From Acidobacteriaceae bacterium (GTDB lineage: Bacteria > Acidobacteriota > Terriglobia > Terriglobales > Acidobacteriaceae): a stretch of DNA of 64,000 nucleotides. Below, piece after piece: positions 24,194 to 33,843 of this stretch. A program made the translations under genes and the position numbers. How positions within the stretch are numbered: position 1 is the stretch's first letter; each line of letters begins with the position of its first letter. The stretch is from positions 1-64,000 of the forward strand of contig CAHJWL010000002.1 of assembly GCA_903642235.1 (NCBI GenBank). The letters are read 5' to 3'. The notes beneath the pieces were generated by a model. That model did no database searches and was not told where the DNA came from. It saw only the letters and a list, made by a program, of their open reading frames with translations.

Positions 24194-25624
24194 ATGATCG
24201 AGCCTATGACCTCAGCCGCTCTCTATCTCCATCCTGACCGGCTCTTTCCTGCCGAGTCCGGTACGCGTTTGATCGCAAAACGTTTATTCGCTTCGGTTAA
24301 GGATCTGCCGCTGCTCTCGCCTCATGGTCACACTAGCGCTGCCTGGTTCGCGGAGAACAATCCGTTCCCAAATCCGACCGAGCTTCTCATCCAGCCGGAT
24401 CATTACATCTTCCGGATGCTCTACTCGCAGGGGATCCCGCTCGAGGTGCTCGGTATCCCAAACGCGCAAGGTCACTCTGAGCAGACTGATCCACGCGAAG
24501 TATGGCGCATCTTCGCGAGCAATTACTTCCTCTTCCGAGGAACACCCACGCGCTTGTGGCTTGATACGTCGTTTTCGGATCTATTTGGCATCACGGAGCG
24601 GCTCTGCACGGAAAATGCCGACGAGATCTATGACCTTATTGCGGCGAAGCTGACCGAGCCGAGCTTCCGCCCGCGGGCACTCTACGAAACTTTTCGGCTC
24701 GCCGTGCTGAGCACGACCGACTCCCCTCTTGACACACTCGAACACCACAGAGCCATTCACAGCTCGGGATGGCATGGACGGGTGCTTCCCACCTTCCGTC
24801 CGGATCCTGTCGTTGATGCTGAATTCACAGGTTTTCACGACAACCTTCGAAAGCTTGGGGAGCTGACCGGGGAGGATGTGTCGAGCTGGCGAGGGTATCT
24901 GGACGCTCTGCGAAAGCGCCGCGCCTTCTTCCAGGAAAACGGGGCCACGGCGACCGACCATGGCCACCTCACAGCCCGCACCGCGGATCTCTCGCAAAGA
25001 GAGGCCGAAGATCTGTACGTGCGCATTTACAACGGCACCTTCAGCGCAGCGGATGCTGTGCTCTTTCAGGCGCAGATGCTGACGGAGATGGCCGCCATGA
25101 GCGTGGAGGATGGCTTGACGATGCAGCTCCATCCCGGATCGGTACGCAATCACAATGCAGCTCTCTACGCCCGCTTCGGCCGGGACAAGGGAGCCGACAT
25201 TCCCTCGTCAACAGAGTATGTGCGCTCGCTGCAGCCGCTGCTGGCGAAGTTCGGCAACGACATCCGCCTGACGCTGATCCTCTTCACACTCGACGAGACG
25301 ACCTACTCGCGGGAGTTGGCGCCACTCGCAGGCCACTACCCCGCTGTCTTTCTCGGGCCGGCGTGGTGGTTTCATGACTCGCCCGAAGGCATGATGCGTT
25401 TTCGCGAGCAGGCAACCGAGACGGCCGGCTTCTACAACACAGTCGGCTTCAACGACGACACACGCGCTTTTCTCTCCATCCCGGCTCGGCACGATGTTGC
25501 CCGGCGTGTGGATGCATTGTTTCTGGCGAAGCTGGTTGCAGAAGGCCGACTCGATGAGCAGGAGGCTGTCGAGGTGATACGAGACCTGACTGGCAGGCTG
25601 GTGCGCAAGGCGTACAAGCTTTAG
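24194..25624 (+). CDS. uxaC: Uronate (glucuronate/galacturonate) isomerase
   Basis: 476 residues, close to the 470 of E. coli UxaC. Metal-dependent amidohydrolase-fold isomerase; LLSPHGHTS near 38-46 carries the first metal His pair, and the conserved FNDDTRAFLSIPARHDVARR motif lies near the C-terminus. It converts D-glucuronate to D-fructuronate and D-galacturonate to D-tagaturonate in pectin and hexuronate breakdown. No other uronate genes (uxaA/B, uxuA/B, kdgK) are in the window. A second in-frame ATG four codons on (24206) is an equally plausible start; no strong ribosome site is seen for either. Confidence 0.95.
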   Translation: MIEPMTSAALYLHPDRLFPAESGTRLIAKRLFASVKDLPLLSPHGHTSAAWFAENNPFPNPTELLIQPDHYIFRMLYSQGIPLEVLGIPNAQGHSEQTDPREVWRIFASNYFLFRGTPTRLWLDTSFSDLFGITERLCTENADEIYDLIAAKLTEPSFRPRALYETFRLAVLSTTDSPLDTLEHHRAIHSSGWHGRVLPTFRPDPVVDAEFTGFHDNLRKLGELTGEDVSSWRGYLDALRKRRAFFQENGATATDHGHLTARTADLSQREAEDLYVRIYNGTFSAADAVLFQAQMLTEMAAMSVEDGLTMQLHPGSVRNHNAALYARFGRDKGADIPSSTEYVRSLQPLLAKFGNDIRLTLILFTLDETTYSRELAPLAGHYPAVFLGPAWWFHDSPEGMMRFREQATETAGFYNTVGFNDDTRAFLSIPARHDVARRVDALFLAKLVAEGRLDEQEAVEVIRDLTGRLVRKAYKL

Positions 25625-25797
25625 CAGATCGTGCACGGGACAAACAGTCCACCTTGACGCGCCATCGCGTGATCCGTAGCTTTAACTTATGGCTTTTTCT
25701 CAGCTACTCGCCGGTGCCTGTTGTCCTGACCGCGCGCGGACGCTGCTCTGGGGCTGATGGACGAGTTTGTCACTGAAGTTCAAATCCAGAGTTTCCT

Positions 25798-25820
25798 CGC
25801 CCATGATGCCCTCATGGGCG
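25798..25820 (+). promoter_or_regulatory. Hairpin/palindrome in the nirA leader
   Basis: CGCCCATGA (25798-25806) and TCATGGGCG (25812-25820) are exact complements around TGCCC, followed by TTTCCGTTTCC. It lies 34 nt before the nirA ATG and 174 nt after uxaC. It may be a weak terminator for uxaC, an attenuator or an operator. Confidence 0.4.
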
Positions 25821-25853
25821 TTTCCGTTTCCCCCTCCAAAGGAATGATGCTCG

Positions 25854-27608
25854 ATGCCTGACATAGCTATAACTGCCCCGACCGCGATCCCTGTAAAGGA
25901 GACCAAGGCCCAGAGGTCTGAACGTCTGAAGATCGAAAAGAATCCCTGGGATGCCTGGGACGAGGTTCGCGCCTTTGCCAAGGAAGGACGCGCATCCGTT
26001 CTGCCGGAGTGGGCAGCGCTCTACTTCAAGTGGTGGGGCGTCTACACGCAGGGAGACGGAGTCGGTGTAACGGGCGGCGTCGGCGGAGAAGGCAAGGCGA
26101 CCGAGTTCTTCATGATGCGCATCGGGCTGCCGAACGGCATGTTGTCGAGCACACAACTACGCGTGATCGCAGATCTGACGAAGAAGCATGCGCGCAATCA
26201 GGCGGACATCACTACACGACAGAATATCCAGCTGCACTGGCTGACGATCGAATCGCTCGTGGAGGTTGTGGATGCGCTCACCGCCATCGGTCTCAGTCCC
26301 AAGGGCGCCTGTGGCGACGTGGTTCGGAACGTCACGGGATGCCCTCTGGCGGGCCTGGACGGGCATGAGGTGCATGACGCAAGCCCGCTGGCAAAAGAGA
26401 TCGCGCACAAACTAACTGCTAATCCCGAGTTTTACAACCTTCCGCGTAAGTTTAAGATCTCGGCAACCGGCTGTCCTCTTTGGTGCTCGTACCCGGAGAT
26501 TAATGACCTTGCGTTGACGGCCGTGCGCAGAACCGACGCTGCCGGCAAGGAGGACGTGGGCTACGCGCTGCGGATCGGTGGAGGTCTTTCGACAGAGCCG
26601 CACATTGCTGTTCCTATCCCGGCTTTCATCCGTGAGGATCAGGCGTACGCTGTCTGCGAGGCAACCTGCCGCATCTTCAAGGAGCAAAGTGAGCTTCGTG
26701 AAAACCGCACGCGAGCCCGCATCAAGTACCTCTTCATGCGGCATGGATGGACAGCTGAGAGCTTTCTGACGGCACTTGAAGAGAAGCTTCGATACAAGCT
26801 TGATTCTCTGCCCACGGACGGCCCTGGAGAGGCAGTTCCGGATGATGTCTACCGCGATCACATCGGCGTTACGTCGCAGCGGCAGCCAGGCTTCTCGGCG
26901 GTAGGTGCGTCTGTCCTGCGCGGCCGCCTGACGGGCGACCAGCTGCTGCGCCTTGCCGAGATCTCAGAGGAGTTCGGCTCGGGCGAGCTGCGCACGACGA
27001 TCATGCAAAACATCCTGCTCGTCAACGTGCCGAACGAGAAGGTTCAGGCGCTCATCGCCGCGTTGAAAGACATCGATCTCCATGTTGAAGTGACGCCGTT
27101 CTGGCGGGGTGCCATCGCCTGTACCGGAACAGAGTTCTGCAAGCTCGCCATCACGGAGACCAAAGGCTTTGCGAAGTGGTTGGTCGGCGAGATGGAAGAA
27201 CGAATGCCCAGCTTTGATCAGCAGATCAAACTGCATGTGACTGGCTGCACAAACTCCTGCGGCCAGCACTGGATCGCCGACATCGGTCTGGAAGGAAAGA
27301 AGATTAAGAAGGACGGCATCAGCGTGGATGCGTTCTTCTTCTGTGTTGGTGGTGCGGTTGGTCGAAACGCACGGACAGCGAGACCACTCGGATACCGGGC
27401 TCCCGCAGAGGAGGTTCCCGCCGCCATCGAGCGTCTGCTGCAAGGGTACCTTGGGGCCAGAACAGATGGTGAAGACCTGCGCAGCTACTTCAACCGAACC
27501 GGGGATGAGGAACTGCGTGCGCAGCTGACTGGAACAACGCCCGACAAGCTGCCACCGCCGGTAGAACGGGACGCACCGCCAAACGGTCACCCGGCGCCGG
27601 ACGCCTGA
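25854..27608 (+). CDS. nirA: Siroheme/4Fe-4S nitrite or sulfite reductase (NirA family)
   Basis: 584 residues; AAAGGA 9 nt before the ATG. Two nitrite/sulfite reductase half-domain repeats; the cluster and siroheme ligands are C423, C429 (ACTGTEFCK) and C465, C469 (TGCTNSCGQ). Substrate-side basic residues occur around TTRQNIQLHW (120-129). It reduces nitrite to ammonium or sulfite to sulfide with six electrons, usually from ferredoxin. It is followed at 9 nt by precorrin-2 dehydrogenase and then uroporphyrinogen methyltransferase, which make its siroheme, so the unit is self-sufficient for cofactor. Motifs alone do not settle nitrite against sulfite; no nitrate reductase gene is nearby. Confidence 0.9.
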   Translation: MPDIAITAPTAIPVKETKAQRSERLKIEKNPWDAWDEVRAFAKEGRASVLPEWAALYFKWWGVYTQGDGVGVTGGVGGEGKATEFFMMRIGLPNGMLSSTQLRVIADLTKKHARNQADITTRQNIQLHWLTIESLVEVVDALTAIGLSPKGACGDVVRNVTGCPLAGLDGHEVHDASPLAKEIAHKLTANPEFYNLPRKFKISATGCPLWCSYPEINDLALTAVRRTDAAGKEDVGYALRIGGGLSTEPHIAVPIPAFIREDQAYAVCEATCRIFKEQSELRENRTRARIKYLFMRHGWTAESFLTALEEKLRYKLDSLPTDGPGEAVPDDVYRDHIGVTSQRQPGFSAVGASVLRGRLTGDQLLRLAEISEEFGSGELRTTIMQNILLVNVPNEKVQALIAALKDIDLHVEVTPFWRGAIACTGTEFCKLAITETKGFAKWLVGEMEERMPSFDQQIKLHVTGCTNSCGQHWIADIGLEGKKIKKDGISVDAFFFCVGGAVGRNARTARPLGYRAPAEEVPAAIERLLQGYLGARTDGEDLRSYFNRTGDEELRAQLTGTTPDKLPPPVERDAPPNGHPAPDA

Positions 27609-27617
27609 GGTTCAATC

Positions 27618-28265
27618 ATGAGTCTTTTCCCCCTGTTTCTTAAGCTCACAGCACGTCCCACTGTGGTTATCGGCGCAGGTTATCTTGCTGAGAGCAAGAT
27701 CGAGTCTCTGCGGGCGGCGCAGGCTTTTGTCAAAGTCATAGCCCCCCGTGTCAGCGCGCGCGTACAGGAGATGGCGGAAAGCGGTGAGATCGAGCTTCAT
27801 GAGCGGCCTTACCAGCATGGGGACGTGCAAGGAGCTTTTCTGGCCGTTGCGGCAACCGACGATGCGGCTGTTAACCGGGCAGTTTTCGCCGAAGCCGAGG
27901 CAGCCGGTGTGCTTGTGAATGCCGTGGACGATCCACCTTTTTGCGACTTCTATTTCCCTTCCGTTGTTCGTCGAGGCGATCTTCTTATTGCGATCTCGAC
28001 CGCCGGACACTCTCCCGCTCTTGCGCAGCGCCTGCGCAAAGAGATCAATGCACTGCTGCCGCTCGATACCGGTGACTGGCTGACCGAACTGGGAAATCTT
28101 CGCCGCGAAGTCTTGCAGCTTGAACCACTGAATGAGGCGCGCAAGGACTTGTTGCACACTTTGGCGAATCGCGATGTGTGCGCCTATGACGCGTGTCCGT
28201 CCCGCACGATTGCGCGCCACCATGCTCGGACGAACCCAAGGCAGCCGCTGGACATCGAGCCGTGA
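27618..28265 (+). CDS. Precorrin-2 dehydrogenase / sirohydrochlorin ferrochelatase (CysG N-terminal type)
   Basis: 215 residues. NAD-binding loop near 17-28 (VVIGAGYLAESKI), then the central NAVDDPPFCDFYFPSVVRRGDLLIAISTAGHSPALA block that is diagnostic for the family. It oxidises precorrin-2 to sirohydrochlorin and, in bifunctional members, inserts iron to make siroheme for NirA upstream. The last 20 residues are an unconserved tail. The stop TGA overlaps the GTG start of the next gene (GTGA). Confidence 0.92.
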   Translation: MSLFPLFLKLTARPTVVIGAGYLAESKIESLRAAQAFVKVIAPRVSARVQEMAESGEIELHERPYQHGDVQGAFLAVAATDDAAVNRAVFAEAEAAGVLVNAVDDPPFCDFYFPSVVRRGDLLIAISTAGHSPALAQRLRKEINALLPLDTGDWLTELGNLRREVLQLEPLNEARKDLLHTLANRDVCAYDACPSRTIARHHARTNPRQPLDIEP

Positions 28266-29008
28266 AAGGGCCGGCACAGCCCGGTCATGTGTACCTGGTT
28301 GGCGCCGGCCCGGGTGATGCCTCCTTGCTGACGATGCGGGCGCATCACCTTCTAACGACTGCGACACACATTTTTCCAGATGGACTGATTTCGGAGGAAG
28401 TTCTCGCGCTGGTGAATCCAGCCGCGGCCATGACACCGGTCGGCAAACGGTATGGCAGACCGCGTGTCACGCAGGGTGAGATCAATACTCTGGTCATCGC
28501 AGCTGCACGCGCCGGCAAGTCCGTCGTGCGCTTGAAGTCCGGCGATCCGCTTGTCTTTGGGCGAGCGGGAGAAGAGATAGAAGCGTTGCGAGAAGCGCAG
28601 ATTCCGCTGGAGATTGTTCCGGGCATCACAGCGGCCTTCGCGGCAGCTGCTGCATTGCAGCGACCGCTTACCGATCGAACGAGTGCTTCAAAGCTCATCC
28701 TTGCAACGGCTCACTACGCTGCCAATAAGCAGGATCTCGATCCAGATCCGCAGCCAGTGTGGCGTGGTCCTCTCCCGGCTGATGCAACGCTGGTTCTTTA
28801 CATGCCCGGGCCAAATCTCGAAGGGCTGGCACGCGAGCTGATTGCCTCTGGGATGCATCCAGCAACACCGGTGACCGCCGTCTCAAGAATCTCTGCAGGC
28901 GACCAGCACATCCACCACACCGAGATCGGATTGCTGCTCTCGAAGGAGTGCGGCCCGGCTCCCGTGCTGCTCCTCATCGGCCGTTCGCTCGCGTCTTCGA
29001 AGCCGTAG
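28262..29008 (+). CDS. cobA: Uroporphyrinogen-III C-methyltransferase
   Basis: 248 residues if started at GTG 28262, which overlaps the preceding stop as GTGA and puts the family's first strand (GHVYLVGAGPGDASLLT) 10 residues in. An ATG at 28193 in the same frame would add 23 residues lying inside the previous gene and is less likely. Conserved SAM-binding and substrate motifs: VGAGPGD, RLKSGDPLVFGRAGEE, and PGITAA. It methylates uroporphyrinogen III twice to precorrin-2, the branch from heme to siroheme and B12. Third gene of the nirA siroheme unit. Confidence 0.92.
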   Translation: MKGPAQPGHVYLVGAGPGDASLLTMRAHHLLTTATHIFPDGLISEEVLALVNPAAAMTPVGKRYGRPRVTQGEINTLVIAAARAGKSVVRLKSGDPLVFGRAGEEIEALREAQIPLEIVPGITAAFAAAAALQRPLTDRTSASKLILATAHYAANKQDLDPDPQPVWRGPLPADATLVLYMPGPNLEGLARELIASGMHPATPVTAVSRISAGDQHIHHTEIGLLLSKECGPAPVLLLIGRSLASSKP

Positions 29009-29302
29009 AGAGCAGACGCAGGTATACGCCGCTGGGCAACCGAAGCCGAACCTTTTACCTTGTACCCCGCAGCCAGACGGACGCTGGCAGAGCCGGAGCA
29101 ACATCGTGTTTCCGAGACAAATGCCAGGAGCAGAAGAAATAACGAACCGAGTCTGTGTCGCGAAGCTCTCGTGCGCATGACGAGTCCCCTTTTATCAAGA
29201 GACGAACCTGCCTCATCTTCGCGGCCGATAGCTGTCGCCGATGGGAAAGCGGACTTGCTTCATCTGGCATCGAGTGTCTACACTTAGCGGAAGGTCAGGA
29301 TC

Positions 29303-29379
<77 letters not shown>

Positions 29380-29529
29380 CCCTCTCCTCATGCAGGAAGT
29401 AAGGCAACTCCCTGGATCCTGCGGTGCCGCTCTCTTCTCTGGGTCGGCCTTCTCTCCAAGATGCCTTAGACGCTGATCATGATCTCTACTTACAAGAGCA
29501 TGCCGAGCGGACTCTCTTGTCGTTTGCTG

Positions 29530-29558
29530 TTGATTCATAGTCACAGCATTTCTATAAC
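29530..29558 (+). promoter_or_regulatory. Promoter for hpnK, placed for leaderless start
   Basis: TTGATT (29530-29535), a spacer of exactly 17 nt, then TATAAC (29553-29558). The -10 box ends 5 nt before the ATG at 29564, so transcription should begin at or next to the start codon. Confidence 0.65.
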
Positions 29559-29563
29559 TTTCC

Positions 29564-30526
29564 ATGAGACATAAGTGGCCTTCCGCTGCGTTTCACTCTG
29601 ATGGTTCGTTGAAGGCTGCCGAGAGCACTTCGCGGCTGATCGTCAATGCAGATGATTTCGGACTCACACGAGGGGTCAATCGTGCGATTGCAGATCTTTA
29701 CCGCACTGGAGCACTCTCATCCACAACTCTTATGGCGAACGGCGACGCCTTCGCCGATGCTGTTGAGCTTGCGCGAGAGCTTCCGGATCTTGGTGTGGGT
29801 TGCCATATTGTCCTCACGGATGGTCGTCCGCTTTCCGAACCAAACAAGATCCCTTCGTTGCTTGGAAAAGATCGCAGATCTCTGCGACCTTCGTTGGCGG
29901 CCTTTGCACGAGCGGCTGTTCTCGGCAGGCTAGATCAGGCAGAGATCGAGCTTGAGGCCGGAGCACAAGTATCGCGTCTGATCGAGAACGGCATTCGCCC
30001 GACTCATCTGGACAGCCATAAACACACGCACATGTTCCCCGTTGTTCTGCGCGCGCTGCTGCGTGTGGCCGATCGCTTCTCGATTCCTGCACTTCGTAAC
30101 CCCTTCGAGCAACGGTGGAGTGTGAATGTTGGCCGGGGACAGGCTCTGAGGCGCCTGCAGGTCAGGCTGCTCCGTCTTCTGGAATCGAACTTTCATGCAG
30201 AGATGCGACGTTTCAGCGGACGTATTCAGACGACCCGCGGGGCAATCGGAGTCTCCGCAACGGGAGATCTGGACGAGATGACACTCGGCTCTCTTCTTGA
30301 AAAGCTTCCACCGGGTACATGGGAGTTTGTCTGTCATCCAGGCTTCTGCGATGAAGATCTGCGCAAAACTACAACGCGGCTTCTGCATGAGCGTGACATA
30401 GAGCGCGAGGCTTTGCTCAAATTTGTTCCACGTCACGAAGACCGCGGCTCCTTCGAGCTTGTTTCCTTTTCTGTATTTGCGGATGGTTCTGCAGCGGAGC
30501 ATAACGGCACAGACGTAGACTCGTAG
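29564..30526 (+). CDS. hpnK: ChbG/HpnK-family carbohydrate deacetylase
   Basis: 320 residues. YdjC-fold deacetylase: N-terminal metal Asp pair in LIVNADDFGLTRGVN (about 25-39), GVGCHIVLTDGRPL with a further His, and HLDSHKHTHMFP (about 148-159) with the remaining metal His residues. The proteins remove N-acetyl groups from sugars; HpnK is the version found with hopanoid synthesis genes, and here that name rests on overall resemblance only, since no other hpn gene is in the window. bshA follows at 16 nt, so a role next to bacillithiol (whose precursor GlcNAc-malate is also deacetylated, normally by BshB) is worth noting. Confidence 0.8.
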   Translation: MRHKWPSAAFHSDGSLKAAESTSRLIVNADDFGLTRGVNRAIADLYRTGALSSTTLMANGDAFADAVELARELPDLGVGCHIVLTDGRPLSEPNKIPSLLGKDRRSLRPSLAAFARAAVLGRLDQAEIELEAGAQVSRLIENGIRPTHLDSHKHTHMFPVVLRALLRVADRFSIPALRNPFEQRWSVNVGRGQALRRLQVRLLRLLESNFHAEMRRFSGRIQTTRGAIGVSATGDLDEMTLGSLLEKLPPGTWEFVCHPGFCDEDLRKTTTRLLHERDIEREALLKFVPRHEDRGSFELVSFSVFADGSAAEHNGTDVDS

Positions 30527-30542
30527 CGGAGACGCTTCAGCC

Positions 30543-31709
30543 ATGAAGATCGGGATCACCTGTTATCCAACCTATGGCGGCTCTGGCGTTGTCGCCACAG
30601 AACTGGGCATCGAACTTGCAGCGCGTGGGCACGACGTGCATTTCATTACGTACTCGCAACCCTTTCGCCTCACAGGTCGAGAAGCCCGCATTCACTTTCA
30701 TGAGGTTGCGGTCTCGAACTACCCTCTTTTCGAGCATCCTCCTTACGATCTCGCGCTCGCCACTCGCATGGCAGAGGTCGCGGACTTCTATGAGCTTGAT
30801 CTATTGCACGTTCACTATGCGATACCACACTCCGTCTCAGCTGTGCTGGCGCGGCAGATGCTTCAGACACAACCGATCTCGGCGCGCAGTCGCTATCTGC
30901 CAATCATCACAACGCTGCATGGGACGGATATTACGCTCGTCGGACTCGATCCTTCGTATCTGCCGATCACGCGCTTTGGGATCGAGCAGTCGGACGGGGT
31001 AACCGCAATTTCCGCTTATTTGCGGGAACGAACGGAAGCGGCGTTTGCGACGCGTACTCCGATCGAGGTCATCCGAAACTTTGTAAACTGCGATGTCTAT
31101 CTTCGCGACCCGGAGAAGGTACCAGCCCTTCGTGCTCAGTATGCGGCAGCGGATGAGCGGCTGCTGGTCCATCTCTCAAACTTCCGGCCGGTAAAACGCG
31201 TGCAGGACGCTGTTGAGGTTTTCGCACGCGTTGCCCGGGAGCTGCCCGCCCGCATGATGCTGATCGGAGATGGCCCGGACCGCTCGCTGGCGGAGCATCT
31301 TGCACGGCACTACAAAGTTCAGGATCGCATTCACTTCCTCGGCAAACAGGATAACGTCAGTGAGTTGCTGCCGGTTGCGGACCTCATGTTGATGCCTAGC
31401 GAGATGGAGTCGTTTGGTCTGGCTGCGTTAGAGGCGATGGCGTGCAGCGTGCCGACGATTGGAACACGGGTCGGCGGGGTTCCAGAACTGATTGAGGATG
31501 GCGTTAATGGCTGTTTGTTTGCTGTCGGCGACGTGGATGGCATGGCGAAGGCTGCACTCGATCTTCTGCAGGACGCTGACCGGCTGCAAGCAATGGCCGG
31601 AAATGGACGGCGGACAGCACAGGAACAGTTCTGCACATCACGTGTTATCCCGCTGTATGAACGGTACTACGAAAAGGTTTTACGCAGGAAACCGCGCTCT
31701 ATCGGCTGA
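30543..31709 (+). CDS. bshA: N-acetyl-alpha-D-glucosaminyl L-malate synthase
   Basis: 388 residues, normal for BshA. GT4 glycosyltransferase with the family opening [20 protein letters not shown], donor-site features HVHYAIPHS and [10 protein letters not shown], and the C-terminal [19 protein letters not shown] with the EX7E pattern. It joins GlcNAc from UDP-GlcNAc to L-malate, the first step of bacillithiol, a low-molecular-weight thiol known in Firmicutes, Deinococcus and several other phyla. It lies 16 nt after hpnK. The stop is one base from the stop of the convergent kinase gene. Confidence 0.92.
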   Translation: MKIGITCYPTYGGSGVVATELGIELAARGHDVHFITYSQPFRLTGREARIHFHEVAVSNYPLFEHPPYDLALATRMAEVADFYELDLLHVHYAIPHSVSAVLARQMLQTQPISARSRYLPIITTLHGTDITLVGLDPSYLPITRFGIEQSDGVTAISAYLRERTEAAFATRTPIEVIRNFVNCDVYLRDPEKVPALRAQYAAADERLLVHLSNFRPVKRVQDAVEVFARVARELPARMMLIGDGPDRSLAEHLARHYKVQDRIHFLGKQDNVSELLPVADLMLMPSEMESFGLAALEAMACSVPTIGTRVGGVPELIEDGVNGCLFAVGDVDGMAKAALDLLQDADRLQAMAGNGRRTAQEQFCTSRVIPLYERYYEKVLRRKPRSIG

Positions 31710-31710
31710 G

Positions 31711-33117
31711 CTATGAGCGTGTCGTGATCGCGCGAACCGCCTCGGCGACGCGCTGCCCTGCGTCCTGCATGCCGGCAAGTGCTGCCTTGGCCCATTCTTC
31801 GGCACCGTGATCGAGGAGCGGCATAGAGAGCATCACCTGTGTTCCGCGCCCTGGTCGTCCATTCATCTCGACGGTCGCCAGGCCACCATAGAGCACCTGC
31901 ATGCGCTCTCGCACATTCCGCATGCCAACGCCCAGACCGGGACGACGTACGGTATCCGCTGAGACCTCCGTCGATACGCGCTCAGGAGGAATCCCAAGGC
32001 CATCATCTTCAATCTCCAGCACGAGCCGGCTGCCCGTGATGCGGCTTCGGATCGTCACTGTTCCGCCGTGGATGCGTGGCTCGAGCCCGTGCTTGATGCT
32101 GTTTTCGATCAACGGCTGCAGGAGCATGCTGGGAACCACCACATCCAGCGTGTTCTCGGCAATTTCTTTGACAACCCGGAGCTTCTCTCCGAAGCGTACG
32201 ACCTCGATTCCCAGGTAATCGTCAATAAAGCTGAGCTCTTCGTGGAGCGGTACAAAGGCTTCTCGATCTTTCAGGAGAATCCGAAGGATGTTCGCAAGCT
32301 TGCCGATCATCTCGCGGGCAAGATCGGGCTTTAGCCGAATCAGCGAGGTGATCGAGTTCAGCGTGTTGAATAAGAAGTGAGGATTAATCTGACGCTGCAG
32401 GGCGTCCAGTCTCGCTTCAAGCAGGAGCCTACCCTGCTCCTCAAGCTGCCGCTCCACACGGATTGCATTCCAGATCTTAAGTGGTATCCCGACAATAACG
32501 GGCGCAGACGCACAGATGGCAACTTCAACAAGCCAGGAGTTCGAATGCAGTTCAAAGAGCCTGCGCGGGTTGAGGGATGAGACAAAGCTGATCAGAAATT
32601 GGAGCGCTGTGATCAGGAGCAGCAGCAGGATCTGCCGGTCGAGTTGTGGGCGTCTCAGGTTGCGTGTGACCCAGCGGTACACGCTCAGATCAATCATGGG
32701 AGAAAAGGACCAAACATCCTCAAGATCGGTAAAGTGCCGGAAGCCACCGGCCACGCTCGCTACCAGCAGATTTGTGGGTAGAGACCAGAACTCATGGTGC
32801 AGCATTGCAGGAACAGCCAGAGCGGCTCCACCCGCCATCGCCGCGAGTGGGCCAAGAAGCACACCGAGCAGGATCGTGATCTCAAATGAGAGGTCGGCCG
32901 CGAGGAAGTTTTCAACCGACACCCGGATCCACACCCCAAGCACCAGCGGAAGGCAGATGAGAACCACGAGAATCAGAGTTTGTCGCGAGGTCCGGACCGG
33001 CGCAAGCAACAGATTCTTGAAGGTCGTGGAGCGGGCAAGAGAGCTTGAAAAGGCCGCAGCTACACCCAGCTCTATGAGCAGCGTGATCAGGATGAGCTTT
33101 GGATCGGGTTGCCGCAC
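31711..33117 (-). CDS. LytS-like sensor histidine kinase
   Basis: 468 residues. About six hydrophobic segments in 1-215, a short coiled linker, then the His_kinase domain with phospho-acceptor H247 in QINPHFLFNTLNSI, and the ATPase domain with LLQPLIENSIKHG (N box) and two glycine boxes (EDDGLGIPP; GLGVGMRNVRERM). This is the LytS/YehU class that signals to LytTR response regulators and often senses envelope state or small metabolites. No response regulator gene is adjacent in the window, so its partner is elsewhere. The C-terminus has a 30-residue helical tail. Divergent from ribA. Confidence 0.92.
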   Translation of the reverse strand: MRQPDPKLILITLLIELGVAAAFSSSLARSTTFKNLLLAPVRTSRQTLILVVLICLPLVLGVWIRVSVENFLAADLSFEITILLGVLLGPLAAMAGGAALAVPAMLHHEFWSLPTNLLVASVAGGFRHFTDLEDVWSFSPMIDLSVYRWVTRNLRRPQLDRQILLLLLITALQFLISFVSSLNPRRLFELHSNSWLVEVAICASAPVIVGIPLKIWNAIRVERQLEEQGRLLLEARLDALQRQINPHFLFNTLNSITSLIRLKPDLAREMIGKLANILRILLKDREAFVPLHEELSFIDDYLGIEVVRFGEKLRVVKEIAENTLDVVVPSMLLQPLIENSIKHGLEPRIHGGTVTIRSRITGSRLVLEIEDDGLGIPPERVSTEVSADTVRRPGLGVGMRNVRERMQVLYGGLATVEMNGRPGRGTQVMLSMPLLDHGAEEWAKAALAGMQDAGQRVAEAVRAITTRS

Positions 33118-33164
33118 CTCTTCACTGTACGCCGCTCCGAATCAAGGCCGGACTCCGCAAATCA

Positions 33165-33170
33165 TATAAT
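33165..33170 (+). promoter_or_regulatory. -10 box of ribA, placed for leaderless start
   Basis: Consensus TATAAT ends 6 nt before the ATG at 33177. The -35 region is poor. The gene has no Shine-Dalgarno sequence. Confidence 0.5.
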
Positions 33171-33176
33171 TGCCGT

Positions 33177-33815
33177 ATGTCCCAGATGACGATTGAGAAG
33201 CTTGCTGATGCCGATTTTCCCACGCGATGGGGTCACTTTCGCATCCTTGGCTTTGAAGGGACGACGCAAAACCCGGAGCCGTGCAACGAAGAGATGCCCG
33301 CTCCCCTGGTACGGATTGAAGGGGCGGTGGCGCTAATCATGGGAGATCTGAGTGGAGTTCCTCCGATCGTCCGGGTCCACTCACAATGTCTCACCGGAGA
33401 CGTCTTCCATTCGTTGCGTTGCGACTGCCGGCAACAGCTCGAGCTGGCCCTGGCGACCATCGCTGAAGCTGGGCGAGGCATGGTGCTGTATGAGCAACAG
33501 GAGGGTCGCGGCATCGGGCTTATGGCCAAGCTGCGTGCCTATGAGCTGCAGGATCATGGCAGAGACACCATCGAAGCGAATCTGGAGCTGGGGTTCAAGG
33601 CAGACTGCCGTGTCTTTGAACTGCCGGCACTGATTCTGCAGCACCTTGGCGTACATGCCGTACGCCTCATGACGAACAATCCAGAGAAGGTTGCGGCGCT
33701 CGAAACGCACGGCATTCGCGTGATCGAACGACTCTCCGCGATCGTGCCGGAATCAGCCGAGAATGCACGCTACCTCGAGACAAAACGAGACAAAATGGGC
33801 CACCTCGTCGGGTAG
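33177..33815 (+). CDS. ribA: GTP cyclohydrolase II
   Basis: 212 residues from ATG 33177. Zinc ligands C71, C82 and C84 (HSQCLTG and SLRCDCRQQ) and the catalytic block EQQEGRGIGLMAK are present. It opens GTP to the pyrimidine precursor of riboflavin, releasing formate and pyrophosphate. It is a stand-alone RibA and not fused to DHBP synthase (RibB), unlike in many acidobacteria and Gram-positives; no other rib gene is near. The start is supported by TATAAT 6 nt upstream and by family homology beginning directly after it. Confidence 0.95.
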   Translation: MSQMTIEKLADADFPTRWGHFRILGFEGTTQNPEPCNEEMPAPLVRIEGAVALIMGDLSGVPPIVRVHSQCLTGDVFHSLRCDCRQQLELALATIAEAGRGMVLYEQQEGRGIGLMAKLRAYELQDHGRDTIEANLELGFKADCRVFELPALILQHLGVHAVRLMTNNPEKVAALETHGIRVIERLSAIVPESAENARYLETKRDKMGHLVG

Positions 33816-33843
33816 CCCCGGAGGCCTTTCGTGCTGAGCTCAG

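Noticed and set aside
28798..29178. Minus-strand frame starting with a signal-peptide-like sequence
   Set aside because: Two thirds of it overlap cobA on the other strand; the hydrophobic run is short and nothing after it looks conserved.
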